Shown here: piece after piece, positions 26,001 to 34,622 of the stretch
Layout of the letters: every line of letters begins with the position of its first letter
Position numbering within the stretch: the first letter of the stretch is position 1
Assembly: GCA_964410965.1 (NCBI GenBank)
Contig: CAYPIY010000004.1
Location: 62,001 to 126,000 of the forward strand
Direction: 5' to 3'
From: JBBIRG01 sp964410965
GTDB lineage: Bacteria > CLD3 > SB21 > JBBIRG01
Length of the DNA stretch: 64,000 bases
The notes under the pieces: model-generated
Databases searched by the model: none
Told to the model about the DNA's origin: nothing
What the model saw: only the letters and a program-made list of their open reading frames with translations
Translations under genes and position numbers: made by a program

Positions 26001-26208
26001 GTTCTCTGCCGGTAACCGCATCCCAGATTTTCAGAATTTTATCATCCCCGGCTGAAACAATATATTTTCCGTCTGGAGTATATTCGATTTGGGTAATCCT
26101 TTCAGAGTGCCCCAATTGAACAAAAATCTCGGGAAGGTCCCGGTTCTGAGCTGAAATCACACTTGCATAAATACATAAGCACATCAGCGTATTCACAACC
26201 AAACGCAT
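23026..26208 (-). CDS. Exported WD40-repeat protein with C-terminal caspase-type (C14) domain
   Basis: AAGGAGA (minus strand, about 26214-26220) decides the ATG at 26208 (1060 residues), ten codons inside the longest open frame. A signal peptide ends near SAQNRDL. About twelve WD40 blades follow (residues about 25-650; SPDGKYIVSAGDDK-type and (I/L)(W/R)D(F/L/I)(Q/E/K) pairs), then an Ig-like stretch (about 705-790, VYINGRTAGTAET) and a caspase/metacaspase domain (about 800-1050). Catalytic candidates are His898 in FIAGHG and Cys950 in VDACHS. C14 proteases cleave after acidic or basic residues; WD40 platforms bind partners and could sense damage. The combination is known from bacterial caspase-like proteins, but the substrate is unknown. 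The ppk gene is divergent 210 bp away. Confidence 0.9.
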   Translation of the reverse strand: MRLVVNTLMCLCIYASVISAQNRDLPEIFVQLGHSERITQIEYTPDGKYIVSAGDDKILKIWDAVTGRELRTLSGHTSESIHFAILPGLKSIISGGLENRLYIWDFESGILLRTIDLRPNSSCVYDISVSPDGQFAAVAIYAQDTEDNRIEIYHIQTGTMTRSLSGYQDMIRSVRFSPDGKYIAGGGGGWENFENEPSKDNSICIWDIKKGHITRQFNGHRHRVNSVRFSDDGKRIISASLDSTVRIWNMQAGKAEKEFFARSAVNDAAFAPDGKHMICAGDQDEIRIWDLITDRDITAVRGEESFDSFISLSFSEDGRKIAFCKSNSITVRDYGLNVLAALGGNVDVPTETIFSTDRMIVFYGRSRNAFRYDRLTGRLSDQFVYDSYDETFHFAGGRLFDKRDPDHIIDVADDLPWGLKVSPYGPYAVNSTEKNICNVDNFQSCTNIEGAIKSYCDEIAFSPDGKYFAAVISDEGLSFALWDVRSGKQIRQFNGHTSLIIGMTFTSDSRFIVTGSLDKTIRIWNVETGEMLRTLEGHSEPVYSVAVSRDSRYILSASWDLTIRLWDFQSGKNTKTLLGHKNTITRLSISADNSMALSGSYDGTMRLWDLHTAQELAQFIHFRDGEWIIITPGGEYMSSVNGDKYLNVRVGNQVYGIDQYRTVFYRPTIIENIIKSGRPALNDDPSKGYDLIKYEPPFIVMKYPEEGSTVSSLKGELSVYIEDRNQAIKKVTVYINGRTAGTAETRGMKVSQGVIDIDDGKKSVDLKIPVTLDPGDNLIQVVATNGFSEGRKSIKIRAEDKSVSLKSESILPNLWILGIGINQYQDKKLPSLSYAVADASGIIETFASQKGKLFRDVHSMMISDIAEVKPTYENIIDNLHYLKKAGANDVAVLFIAGHGLNDEGGEFYFLPNDAVLLDDGSIKRSRAISWREIRSILDFPGKKIVFVDACHSEGVSGKKTRSVDTHRFVKELQDANAVIFTSSRGNQLSQESKEWGHGAFSYAIIQGLKGKANLIKDNKISMKELDTYVSETVPLLTNGAQHPITSTPDGYVNFPVAIIE

Positions 26209-26418
26209 GTATTTCTCCTTTAAGTATACCCCTGCCATACAAAATAATTAATCTGATCCGCATAAACAAGGATATATCAGTGAATGATAATTTTTAAATC
26301 ACTTCCGGAACAAAGAAAATGGATCGAAGAGAATTTACCGGATCGTAACAATTCAATAACTTGCATATTTGAATCATATTGTGTAGTTTTAACGCAGTCT
26401 TACTGACTGTATTACTCT

Positions 26419-28566
26419 ATGTACGATTCTTCAACATCTTCCGCTCAGACCAAAGACACAGCAACGCTATCGGAACAAAAGGACAACGTGATCGTTGCCT
26501 CCCGTCATTTCAACCGTCATGAGAATTTCATTAACCGTGAGCTCAGCTGGCTGGAATTTAATTACCGCGTTCTCGAAGAAGCCATGGACCCCAATGTTCC
26601 CCTGCTCGAACAGGTAAAATTTCTATCAATTTTCAGTTCTAACCTTGATGAATTTTTTATGGTGAGGGTCGCGGGTATCCGCCGCCAGATTGATGCAGAG
26701 GTCGATACTACCGGGCCTGACGGTTTCGTCCCGGCTGAGGTTATGCATAAAATGTCTGAACGGATTCATGAACTCACCCGCAGACAGCATGATTATTTTT
26801 TTGATCAGCTCCATCCCTCGCTCGGGAAGGAAAGCGTCCGAATAATACGGCCGTGTGAATTGACGGATGAACAGACGATTTTTGTTCATGAATATTTCAA
26901 ACATTCGGTATTATCCATCCTTACCCCTCTTGCCATCGATCTCAGTCACCCTTTTCCGCATATCGGCAATAAAATGATATGCCTGGTTACGGAGATGAAG
27001 CCCTTATCCCAAAGTCCGTTGCCACAGACTACGTTAGCCATACTCCCCGTATCCACTCCCCTTCTTCCACGGTTCGTGAAATTGCCCTCACTCCCGGCTG
27101 CATATGAATTCATGCTTCTTGAGGATATCATCCGACTTTGTATGGATCAGCTTTTCAACGGTTATGAAATTCTGAGCTCACATACCATCAGGGTAACGAG
27201 AGACTCGGACCTTCAATATGACGAAGATCCTTCCGAAGATCTGATCAAGACCATCGCAGAATCATTGCGTAACCGGAGAAAAGGAAAAACAATACGGCTT
27301 CAGTACGACGAAAATCTCCCCCCGCATATTCTTCAGCTGCTGATCCGTGAACTCGAAGTTGAACCCGAGGATATTTACCCGACGAGAGGGTTTATCGGAT
27401 TTTCCGATCTTATGACGCTGTACAATGAAATTCCTTTGGCGTCGCTGAAAGATCCTGTTCTTCCCCCGCATCCGGTCCGGGAATTTGAACAGGGCAACGA
27501 CATGTTTACAGTCATTCATCGCACCGATGTGCTGATTCATCATCCTTATCATAACTTCGATTATGTCACGCGCCTTCTGAGAGAATCCGCAGAAGATCCG
27601 AACGTGGTGGCTATAAAAATGACGTTATACCGCATCGCGGCAAATTCGCCGATTGCCATGGCCCTGCAACTCGCGGCCGAGCGGGGAAAGCAGGTTGCCG
27701 TCCTGGTAGAGCTGAAAGCCCGTTTTGATGAGGAAGCGAATATCCAATGGGCGCGAAGACTTGAAAACGCAGGCGCACACGTGATATACGGCATGTACGG
27801 ATTAAAGACCCATTGCAAAATCTGCCTCATCGTCCGGCATGAAAAAGGAAAAATCAGGCGCTATTGCCATCTCAGTACGGGCAATTATAACGAGCGCACA
27901 TCAAAAATTTACGGTGATCTCGGGCTCTTTACCAGTCATCCGAAATTCGGCGAGGATATCACGAACCTTTTCAACGTCCTCACCGGATACTCGACGCCGC
28001 CGAAATTCCACCGGATCAAGATCGCACCGACCGAATTGCGGGATACATTTATCGGAAAAATTCGCCGGGAAGTGCAGCACGTTAAAGAAGGCCGGATCGG
28101 AATGATCTTCGCCAAAATGAATTCGCTTGTGGATCACCAGATTATTCTCGAACTGTACCGCGCCAGTCAGGCCGGCGTTAAAATCAGGCTGATAGTGAGG
28201 GGCATCTGCTGCCTGAAAGCGGGTGTCAAAGGACTAAGTGAAAATATCGAGGTAATCAGCATTGTGGACCGGTTTCTTGAACACGCGAGGATTTTCTATT
28301 TCCAGAACCACGATCAGCCTGAATATTACCTGTCCAGCGCCGACTGGATGCCCCGGAACCTTGATCAGCGGATCGAGGTCATCTTTCCGGTCAGGGATTC
28401 CCGGCATCAACAGACCTTATGGAACATCCTCCAGGCGCAGTGGTCGGATAATGTCAAGGCCCGCAAACTGCAGGCCGATGGCACTTATATCCGCGTAAAG
28501 GGAGAAAAGAAAAAAATCCGGTCGCAGATCCTTTTGTTTGAGATGACGGCAAGGGAGCAGGAGTAA
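26419..28566 (+). CDS. ppk1: Polyphosphate kinase 1
   Basis: PPK1 polymerises the gamma-phosphate of ATP into inorganic polyphosphate and is usually membrane-associated or cytoplasmic. The 715-residue protein begins with the N-domain motif FINRELSWLEFNYRVLEEA (about residues 36-55), and the two phospholipase-D-like catalytic halves show the phospho-accepting His465 in GLKTHCKICLI and His622 in FLEHARIFYF. Length is normal. No Shine-Dalgarno sequence precedes the ATG. The 210-bp upstream region is shared with the leftward WD40-caspase gene, so the two may be co-regulated, but no defined operator is visible. Confidence 0.95.
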   Translation: MYDSSTSSAQTKDTATLSEQKDNVIVASRHFNRHENFINRELSWLEFNYRVLEEAMDPNVPLLEQVKFLSIFSSNLDEFFMVRVAGIRRQIDAEVDTTGPDGFVPAEVMHKMSERIHELTRRQHDYFFDQLHPSLGKESVRIIRPCELTDEQTIFVHEYFKHSVLSILTPLAIDLSHPFPHIGNKMICLVTEMKPLSQSPLPQTTLAILPVSTPLLPRFVKLPSLPAAYEFMLLEDIIRLCMDQLFNGYEILSSHTIRVTRDSDLQYDEDPSEDLIKTIAESLRNRRKGKTIRLQYDENLPPHILQLLIRELEVEPEDIYPTRGFIGFSDLMTLYNEIPLASLKDPVLPPHPVREFEQGNDMFTVIHRTDVLIHHPYHNFDYVTRLLRESAEDPNVVAIKMTLYRIAANSPIAMALQLAAERGKQVAVLVELKARFDEEANIQWARRLENAGAHVIYGMYGLKTHCKICLIVRHEKGKIRRYCHLSTGNYNERTSKIYGDLGLFTSHPKFGEDITNLFNVLTGYSTPPKFHRIKIAPTELRDTFIGKIRREVQHVKEGRIGMIFAKMNSLVDHQIILELYRASQAGVKIRLIVRGICCLKAGVKGLSENIEVISIVDRFLEHARIFYFQNHDQPEYYLSSADWMPRNLDQRIEVIFPVRDSRHQQTLWNILQAQWSDNVKARKLQADGTYIRVKGEKKKIRSQILLFEMTAREQE

Positions 28567-28584
28567 AGATCAGAAAAAAAATTC

Positions 28585-29460
28585 TTACCGTTTCACAATC
28601 ATGGTCAGACGGTCACCATACCATCCCGTAATGCGGCTTAATAAATAATTCGGAAAATGCAGGGTTTTTTTCGCCATTCGCTGAATGAACGGTCCCCTGA
28701 GGGCGATTTCGGAGGGTTTCATGACTGCCGGATATAACCGCACATCCCTGAAGCCGGTCCGGTTCAGCATCTTTCGGAAACTTTTCGGGCGGTATTCGAA
28801 GACGTGATACGGCGGAAGCATCACACGGGTGCGTTTGTTCAGGATTGTATACAGCCGGATTCCGATCCGCGAAAACAGCGTATTTGTCTGTGTCGGGATA
28901 ACGATGACTGCGAATCCTCCCGGGTTGAGCCACTGTCTGATTTTCCGCAGGGCTGAGACCGGATCGTTGAGATGCTCAAATACATCATGCAGATAAACCG
29001 CATCATACTGCTGGTTCCCCGGATCGGCATCCTCCAGGGTTGCCGTGACCACGTTCAGGCCGTGCTCCCTTCGCGCGTAATCCGCGGCGTCATCCGAAAT
29101 TTCTATACCCGTGCAGCCGTATCCGGCGTCCCGGAACGCTTTCAGCTGATATCCCGTTGCACACCCTATTTCCATCACTTCGGCCGGGGGTTTCAGTCCG
29201 ATCTTCTTGACCCAATCCGGCAGTGCCGTTTCCCGGTGCTCATAAGCCGAATGACCGCTGTGTCCGCAATGAAAATCTCTTTCAAAATATTCCTTGCCGT
29301 ACATGATTTTCAGCGTCTCGGCGTCAGGCTGGGGCCAGACAAAAAAAACCCCGCAGTCTCCGCATTCATGAAGATCGTACTGGCGATCGCGAAAAACATA
29401 GTACGGAGGTCGGATTGATATTTTACCGGACTGGCAAATGGGACATCGATGATCCTGCAT
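28585..29460 (-). CDS. Class I SAM-dependent methyltransferase with N-terminal Zn ribbon
   Basis: The 291-residue protein starts with a Cys-rich module (CPICQSGKI ... HECGDCGVFFVW, two CxxC pairs, about residues 5-50) and continues with a Rossmann methyltransferase domain: VMEIGCATGYQLKAFRDAGY (motif I), CTGIEISDDAADYAR, and DAVYLHDVFEHLNDPVSALRK (post I/motif II). This layout is common among sugar or lipid O-methyltransferases in surface polysaccharide loci, but there are no glycosyltransferases nearby. It is the last gene of the leftward cluster 28585-36396, one base after the TldE-like gene. Confidence 0.85.
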   Translation of the reverse strand: MQDHRCPICQSGKISIRPPYYVFRDRQYDLHECGDCGVFFVWPQPDAETLKIMYGKEYFERDFHCGHSGHSAYEHRETALPDWVKKIGLKPPAEVMEIGCATGYQLKAFRDAGYGCTGIEISDDAADYARREHGLNVVTATLEDADPGNQQYDAVYLHDVFEHLNDPVSALRKIRQWLNPGGFAVIVIPTQTNTLFSRIGIRLYTILNKRTRVMLPPYHVFEYRPKSFRKMLNRTGFRDVRLYPAVMKPSEIALRGPFIQRMAKKTLHFPNYLLSRITGWYGDRLTMIVKR

Positions 29461-29461
29461 A

Positions 29462-30781
29462 TTAGTGAACCGTGACCTTCATATCAGAAAATTTAAGGGT
29501 TGGAACGGATATGCGGTTATTGATGATCAGGTCATCGCCCAGTCCGCTGATCCGACCGATCCATTGACGTAAAGTAATTGAGTCAGTTACACCGGAACAC
29601 GGCGCGCCCGTTTCTCCATCCAGAATCCAGAGTCCCTCAAAACCGAAAGAAGTTTTGTGTGAGACCGACTCGGGCATGAACGTGAACAATTTGTAAATCC
29701 AGATTCCGCATTTCACGGATTCGATCAGCTTTCCGGGCAGATGATTCCCGTTCTGAATGTAAAAATTCCCCGGCATGATGCAAGGCACAAGCTGTTCATC
29801 CCGGTCCGTATTTCCTTCATGTGATTTCCGTTTTTTTCTTTCCGATCCGGAATTCTCCTGCCCGCGATTAAATACCCCGTTCTCAAATAGAACGGTTCTC
29901 TTGCCGGGATAACCCCCGCCGTCAAAAATAACGCTGCCGGGCGCTTCAGGAATTGTGCGGTCATCCACCATAGTCAGTTCGTTCTGAACCACCCGGTTTA
30001 TCCCCGGATCATCCAGGAAAGAAAGATCCCCCATGCAGGATGAAAAGACGGATGAAAATAAAAGACGGCCGGCAGATGGAGACAAGATCAAGTCAACCGC
30101 ATATTGGACTGCGTTTTCCGGTTTCCGTGAAGGCCTGCAACGTACCAGTTCACACAGCGGACCGGACCACCCCGGACTCAGGGACTGATCAAAACGCGAA
30201 GAGGCATCGTCCTCGTAAAGAAGGGGCTTTTCCGGAAAATCAACCCGCCATTTTCCCGCAACGGTAAATAACGTCTCTTCTGTGTTCATGTCCGCACCAT
30301 TTGTATTGACTACGAAACGCTTAATCCGTTCGGCTTTAAAGAATCGATCCGTTATTTCAGTTCCGGCGCAGGATCGTAAGCCCCATATCTCTTCGGATTG
30401 CGGCAGGTTGCGATGCCAATCCGGATCGTCGATCGCGGGATCATAATATTTCCTGTTATCACGAATTTCAAGCTGCCGGCAGAACTCAGGTAAATCCCCG
30501 GATTCAGAACAGAAAGAAATGTTCTGCAACACATGTTGCGCACATTCCCGTATTGAATGATCGTCCGTACCATTTGTAACGGCAAAACCTTTTTTTCCGC
30601 CCTTTACGGCCCGTATGGCCAGTCCTGACCTGGACCCTTTCCGGAATAACTCCGGCTGACCCCGGCCAATACTTGATTGTACCATATCCCGGTCTTCCCC
30701 ATACACTTCCCACGAGTCAAAAGAAAACGGCTGCATCAGATGATTTATGTGATCAGCTCCTGCGGTTCCGGCATCTGTCAT
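29462..30781 (-). CDS. TldD/PmbA (TldE) family protein
   Basis: A 439-residue protein whose N-terminal half carries the family pattern RSGLAIRAVKGGKKGFAVTNG (about residues 51-71) and whose C-terminal half shows DDRTIPEAPGSVIFDGGGYPGKRTVLFENGVF and NFYIQNG. The TldD-type zinc motif HExxxH is not present, so this is on the TldE/PmbA side, the partner that forms the heterodimeric metalloprotease with TldD; no TldD is in the window. The pair degrades unfolded peptides and processes some peptide natural products. Its ATG overlaps the rsgA stop as ATGA, so translation is coupled. Confidence 0.78.
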   Translation of the reverse strand: MTDAGTAGADHINHLMQPFSFDSWEVYGEDRDMVQSSIGRGQPELFRKGSRSGLAIRAVKGGKKGFAVTNGTDDHSIRECAQHVLQNISFCSESGDLPEFCRQLEIRDNRKYYDPAIDDPDWHRNLPQSEEIWGLRSCAGTEITDRFFKAERIKRFVVNTNGADMNTEETLFTVAGKWRVDFPEKPLLYEDDASSRFDQSLSPGWSGPLCELVRCRPSRKPENAVQYAVDLILSPSAGRLLFSSVFSSCMGDLSFLDDPGINRVVQNELTMVDDRTIPEAPGSVIFDGGGYPGKRTVLFENGVFNRGQENSGSERKKRKSHEGNTDRDEQLVPCIMPGNFYIQNGNHLPGKLIESVKCGIWIYKLFTFMPESVSHKTSFGFEGLWILDGETGAPCSGVTDSITLRQWIGRISGLGDDLIINNRISVPTLKFSDMKVTVH

Positions 30782-31989
30782 GACAGGCTGTCCAGAATCT
30801 TCAGATAACTGTCGTAACGGTCCTGGCTGATTATATTATCATGGACGCCCTGACGGATGGCGCAAAAGGGCTCATCGGCATGGTTGCAGCCGGGTGAGGA
30901 ACATTGCGAATTCACGGTACGGAATTCCCTGAAATATTTTTTCAGGTCTTTTTTCGGAATATCCACAAGCTCATAATCCCGGATGCCGGGAGTATCGATG
31001 ATCATGCCCCCGATATCAAGCCGGTAGCTTTGAACGTTTTTTGTTTCCTCATATTCATCACCCTCCAGCCATTCAAAATGGTCTTTGTCGAAAGTCAGTG
31101 CCCGGTCCTGTTTCCGGGTAAGGAGCTGGACAAGCGTTGTCTTACCTACGCCCATGTGACCGGTCAGCAGGGTCGTCTTGTTTTTGAAGAGAAGTTTCGA
31201 TTCAAGAATGGTTGAAGGAATAAGCGAGGATATGTACATGAGACGATAACCGAGCCTTCTGTACAGATCAAGCTGTTCGACAAACAAATTGTCATCGGCA
31301 AGGTCGTTTTTCGTGCAGCAGATGATCGGCTTGAATCCGCGCCGTTCAAAGACAACCAGGTGACGATCGAGCCAGTCGGTTCGCAAAACGGGCTCTTTCG
31401 CCGAAACAACGATCACGGTCTGGTTTATGTTAACGGCGATAATCTCTTCCTGTTTCTGGTTTTTCTGCAGGGGATTGGCTGCCATGTTCTGGCGGGGATC
31501 AACTTTTTCGATCCATCCCGTTCCGTTCGGTTCGGGAACGATGTGCACATGGTCTCCGACATACAATTCCCTGACGGAAAGATTCTGGAATCTCGCCTTG
31601 CAGGGATATTCCTGGCTTCCGGTCATCACGTAATAGTACTGCTCGTCAATGTGCGAGATGCTCCCGCCGACGACACGGGTCCGTACGGGCCGGATTTGCT
31701 TCTGGACAGGCTGCTGATCTTTCGTTTTCGCTGGCTTATTCAGGCCGGATTCAGACTGCTTTTTTTGGTCCTGGACATGCGATTGCCCGTTTTTGGAAAC
31801 CTGTCCCTGCGGTCCCTTCTTATGCTTCTGGAATTTCTGTTTTTTATGGTGACTCTTTTTGTTGTTCTTTTCCGCGGGCTGTTCCGCGGGTTTCTCTGCC
31901 GGAACCTTCGTGTTTGCCTTGGATTGCGCGATTTTCTTGTTGAGCGCTTCGAGATATTCCTTGGTCCAGTGATTCTGCTTATTGTTCAT
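30778..31989 (-). CDS. rsgA: Ribosome small-subunit-dependent GTPase RsgA
   Basis: RsgA helps late maturation of the 30S ribosomal subunit. The 403-residue protein begins with MNNKQNHWTKEYLEALN; the upstream 42 codons of open frame lie within the HIT gene and are not used. The circularly permuted GTPase order is visible: OB fold, TKND (G4), then GHMGVGKTTLVQLL (G1; more often GxSGVGKSSL), DTPGIRDYEL (G3), and the zinc finger CSSPGCNHADEPFCAI. About 100 N-terminal residues before the OB fold are unusual: rich in Lys, Gln, Glu and Pro (AEKPAEQPAEKNNKKSHHKK). It overlaps the TldE-like gene by ATGA. Confidence 0.93.
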   Translation of the reverse strand: MNNKQNHWTKEYLEALNKKIAQSKANTKVPAEKPAEQPAEKNNKKSHHKKQKFQKHKKGPQGQVSKNGQSHVQDQKKQSESGLNKPAKTKDQQPVQKQIRPVRTRVVGGSISHIDEQYYYVMTGSQEYPCKARFQNLSVRELYVGDHVHIVPEPNGTGWIEKVDPRQNMAANPLQKNQKQEEIIAVNINQTVIVVSAKEPVLRTDWLDRHLVVFERRGFKPIICCTKNDLADDNLFVEQLDLYRRLGYRLMYISSLIPSTILESKLLFKNKTTLLTGHMGVGKTTLVQLLTRKQDRALTFDKDHFEWLEGDEYEETKNVQSYRLDIGGMIIDTPGIRDYELVDIPKKDLKKYFREFRTVNSQCSSPGCNHADEPFCAIRQGVHDNIISQDRYDSYLKILDSLS

Positions 31990-32006
31990 GGGTCGGAAGT
32001 TCCTGA

Positions 32007-32501
32007 TTAAAATTTCCTGAATTCGGCAAAGAGACGGTCGTAAGTCTCGGAGATATATTCGGGCATAACCTTGATGTCCCCGATCACAGGCATGAAATTG
32101 GTATCGCCGTTCCATCGCGGTACGATGTGCTGATGAACATGGTCATCGATGCCGGCCCCCGCGACCCGGCCCAGATTAATGCCGAGATTGAATCCGTCGG
32201 GTTTCATGGTTTCCCGCAGGACGGTGATGCATTTCTGGGTCGTCTGCATGAAATCAAGCAGCGTCTCTTCGGGCAGGCTGTTTAGATCCGGCGCGTGCTG
32301 GTAGGGGACAACCATCAGATGCCCGTTGTTGTAAGGATAAAGGTTCAAGATCACGAAATTCCGAGACGACCGGTACACGATCAGGTTATCCTTGTCTTTA
32401 TCCGCCTGGGGTTTGAAACAGAAAATACATCCTTCGCCTTCGCTTTTGTCATCGGCCCTGATGTATCGCATGCGCCATGGCGCCCATAATAGTTCCGGCA
32501 C
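32007..32501 (-). CDS. HIT-family nucleotide hydrolase/phosphorylase
   Basis: The start is a GTG at 32501 (VPELLWAPWRMRYIR) preceded by GGAG seven bases upstream. The 164-residue protein has the histidine triad HVHQHIVPRW near residue 117 and an N-terminal Cys pair region CIFCFKPQ. It belongs to the HIT branch with the AP-W-R-Y-I beginning and Asn-rich LNLYPYNNGHLMVVPYQH segment seen in diadenosine tetraphosphate phosphorylase-like proteins. It acts on nucleotide polyphosphates or nucleotidyl esters in the cytoplasm. It is 17 bp upstream of rsgA, in the same leftward cluster. Confidence 0.9.
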   Translation of the reverse strand: MPELLWAPWRMRYIRADDKSEGEGCIFCFKPQADKDKDNLIVYRSSRNFVILNLYPYNNGHLMVVPYQHAPDLNSLPEETLLDFMQTTQKCITVLRETMKPDGFNLGINLGRVAGAGIDDHVHQHIVPRWNGDTNFMPVIGDIKVMPEYISETYDRLFAEFRKF

Positions 32502-32573
32502 GGCCCTTCTCCTGGTTTGGTGGTTGACTATCGTCTAAATATGCTCAAAAATAATTTCCGTTCAATACAATTT

Positions 32574-34622
32574 TTACGGATCTTTCCAGTATCCGTACAA
32601 TCGGATCATATCGATCAGTGCCCGGTCGGCTTCATCCATGTTCACATTGCGCCTGACCAGAGTTTTGCCGAAATACAGGTTGACTTTCCCCGCCTGAGCC
32701 CCCACAAACCCGAAATCCGCGTCAGCCATTTCTCCGAGACCATTGACGATGCAGCCCATCACTGCGATTTTTACCCCTGTAAGATGGGCGGTCTGTCTCT
32801 TGATCCGTGCCAGCGCAGATTGTATATCAAACTGAGTGCGGCCGCAGGAAGGACAGGAAATCCATTCGGCCTTTGAAATCCTGGCTCTCGACGCCTGAAG
32901 GATATTGTAGGATAATCGTATGCTTTCGGTCAATTCCATATGAGGGTCTTCCACGCAGACAAGATCACCGATCCCGTCACAAAGCAAAGATCCCAGCATC
33001 ACCGAGGAATGACAAGAAGTCTGGATCCATGGTTCAGGATAATGCCGGGAAGAATAATACAACCCAATGGGATTACGGTCTCCCCTTTCGTCCAGAAAAG
33101 CCGCAACAAAACGCGCGGTGTAAATCAAAGCCGTGTCATGAACCATAAAACAGGCATTCTTCGTCCTGCCTTTTTCATCTGCACGGGTCAGCAATCCAAG
33201 AAAGGATCTCAGCTGTTCCGGCCATTCCGGATGTTTGTCACGAATAAAAGCAGGAACCGAATCCCTCTGTATCAGGATTTCCAAAGTTTTGTTTTGTTCC
33301 CCCGTGATTTGGAGAATATTTTCCCATCGGTCGTTCCAGGATGATTCAGATAACCGGTAATCCGGCAAAGCACTGATCACATCTGCATGCCGGATCAACT
33401 CCTGAGACAATGCTATAGCCGGATGAAATCTGACAATAGAAGTGATTGATCTTTCTTTCAGCTTTCCTGAAATATACCGTAACTTCTGATCGTCTCCGGA
33501 ACCATAATCCAGGCATGCCGCTTCAACCGGGAAAAGGGATCCGGATGGACCTGAACTTGGCATCCAGCTATCGCATTCTCCGGAAACAACGGCGGTAACC
33601 CGCACAGGCTCATTCCCTCCCACTGTATGGCATCCGAAACGAAGTGTATCTGTAATTCTGCGGGCCGGAATAACCGGTTTCCTGTATTCGGTGATATCGA
33701 CAGCCGAATCCGAAAAAACGGGAATCGGATGGCTGTACTTTTCGGCGACGGCTCTGGCGGCCGGGATCTCATTCACCGAATCCTCGGTCAGCGATACGCG
33801 GATGGTATCGCCTATGCCGTCTTCCAGCAAGGTTCCGATCCCTACCGAAGACTTAATGCGTCCGTCTTCGCCATCGCCCGCTTCGGTTACTCCGAGATGA
33901 AAGGGATAGTCCATATTCAGTTCCATGAACCGCGCCGCAATTAACCGGTAGGCTCCGATCATGACTTTCGGATTGGACGCTTTCATGGAAAGCACGAGGG
34001 CCCCGTAACCGTACCGTTCCGCGATGCGGACAAACTCGACCGCCGATTCGACCATACCTTCAGGGGTATCTCCGAACCGGCTCATAATGCGGTCGGATAA
34101 CGAGCCGTGATTGACGCCGATCCGCATGGAAACCCCAAGTTCTTTGCACCGCAGGACCAGCGGCCTGAAGAGTTCATCGATACGCTCGAGTTCGAGCTGA
34201 TACTCTCTATCGGTATAGGCAAAGTGGGTCAACTGTTTTTTGTCGGCAAAATTTCCCGGGTTGATCCTGATTTTTTCCGCGAATTCGACCGCTTTCATGG
34301 CCGCATTGGGCGTAAAATGAATATCAGCAACGATCGGCAGGTTTACCTTTTGTTTTTTCAGTTCTTCACGGATATTTTTTAAATTTTCCGCTTCCCGGAT
34401 GGACGGCACTGTGACACGTACAATCTCACAACCCGCATCTGCCAGTTCAATGATCTGTCTCACAGTCGATATCGTATCGAGTGTCGGCGAGGTCGTCATG
34501 GACTGGATTCTCAACGGATTGGATCCCCCGATGCCCACATCGCCGGCTTGCACGACCCGTGTCTTCCTGCGGCGGTAGACAAAAGGATCTTCGCAGTACC
34601 GGATCACAGCGGATTTATTCAA
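32574..34622 (-). CDS. ispG: (E)-4-hydroxy-3-methylbut-2-enyl-diphosphate synthase, long form
   Basis: IspG (GcpE) reduces MEcPP to HMBPP in the methylerythritol phosphate isoprenoid pathway. The 682-residue length is the long form with an insert domain, found in plants, Bacteroidota/Chlorobi and Chlamydiae; E. coli-type IspG is about 370 residues. The TIM barrel begins RRKTRVVQAGDVGIGGSNPLRIQSMTTS; the C-terminal 4Fe-4S module has SCPSCGRTQFD and GCIVNGLGE, giving three Cys and the Glu ligand. The start appears to be TTG at 34622, overlapping the upstream gene stop by 8 bp, so coupling is likely; no nearer ATG keeps the conserved N-terminus. Confidence 0.96.
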   Translation of the reverse strand: MNKSAVIRYCEDPFVYRRRKTRVVQAGDVGIGGSNPLRIQSMTTSPTLDTISTVRQIIELADAGCEIVRVTVPSIREAENLKNIREELKKQKVNLPIVADIHFTPNAAMKAVEFAEKIRINPGNFADKKQLTHFAYTDREYQLELERIDELFRPLVLRCKELGVSMRIGVNHGSLSDRIMSRFGDTPEGMVESAVEFVRIAERYGYGALVLSMKASNPKVMIGAYRLIAARFMELNMDYPFHLGVTEAGDGEDGRIKSSVGIGTLLEDGIGDTIRVSLTEDSVNEIPAARAVAEKYSHPIPVFSDSAVDITEYRKPVIPARRITDTLRFGCHTVGGNEPVRVTAVVSGECDSWMPSSGPSGSLFPVEAACLDYGSGDDQKLRYISGKLKERSITSIVRFHPAIALSQELIRHADVISALPDYRLSESSWNDRWENILQITGEQNKTLEILIQRDSVPAFIRDKHPEWPEQLRSFLGLLTRADEKGRTKNACFMVHDTALIYTARFVAAFLDERGDRNPIGLYYSSRHYPEPWIQTSCHSSVMLGSLLCDGIGDLVCVEDPHMELTESIRLSYNILQASRARISKAEWISCPSCGRTQFDIQSALARIKRQTAHLTGVKIAVMGCIVNGLGEMADADFGFVGAQAGKVNLYFGKTLVRRNVNMDEADRALIDMIRLYGYWKDP

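Noticed and set aside
31360..32010. 216-codon rightward open frame
   Set aside because: It is antisense to rsgA and shows the Leu/Phe-rich pattern of reverse reading of a Lys/Gln-rich tail.
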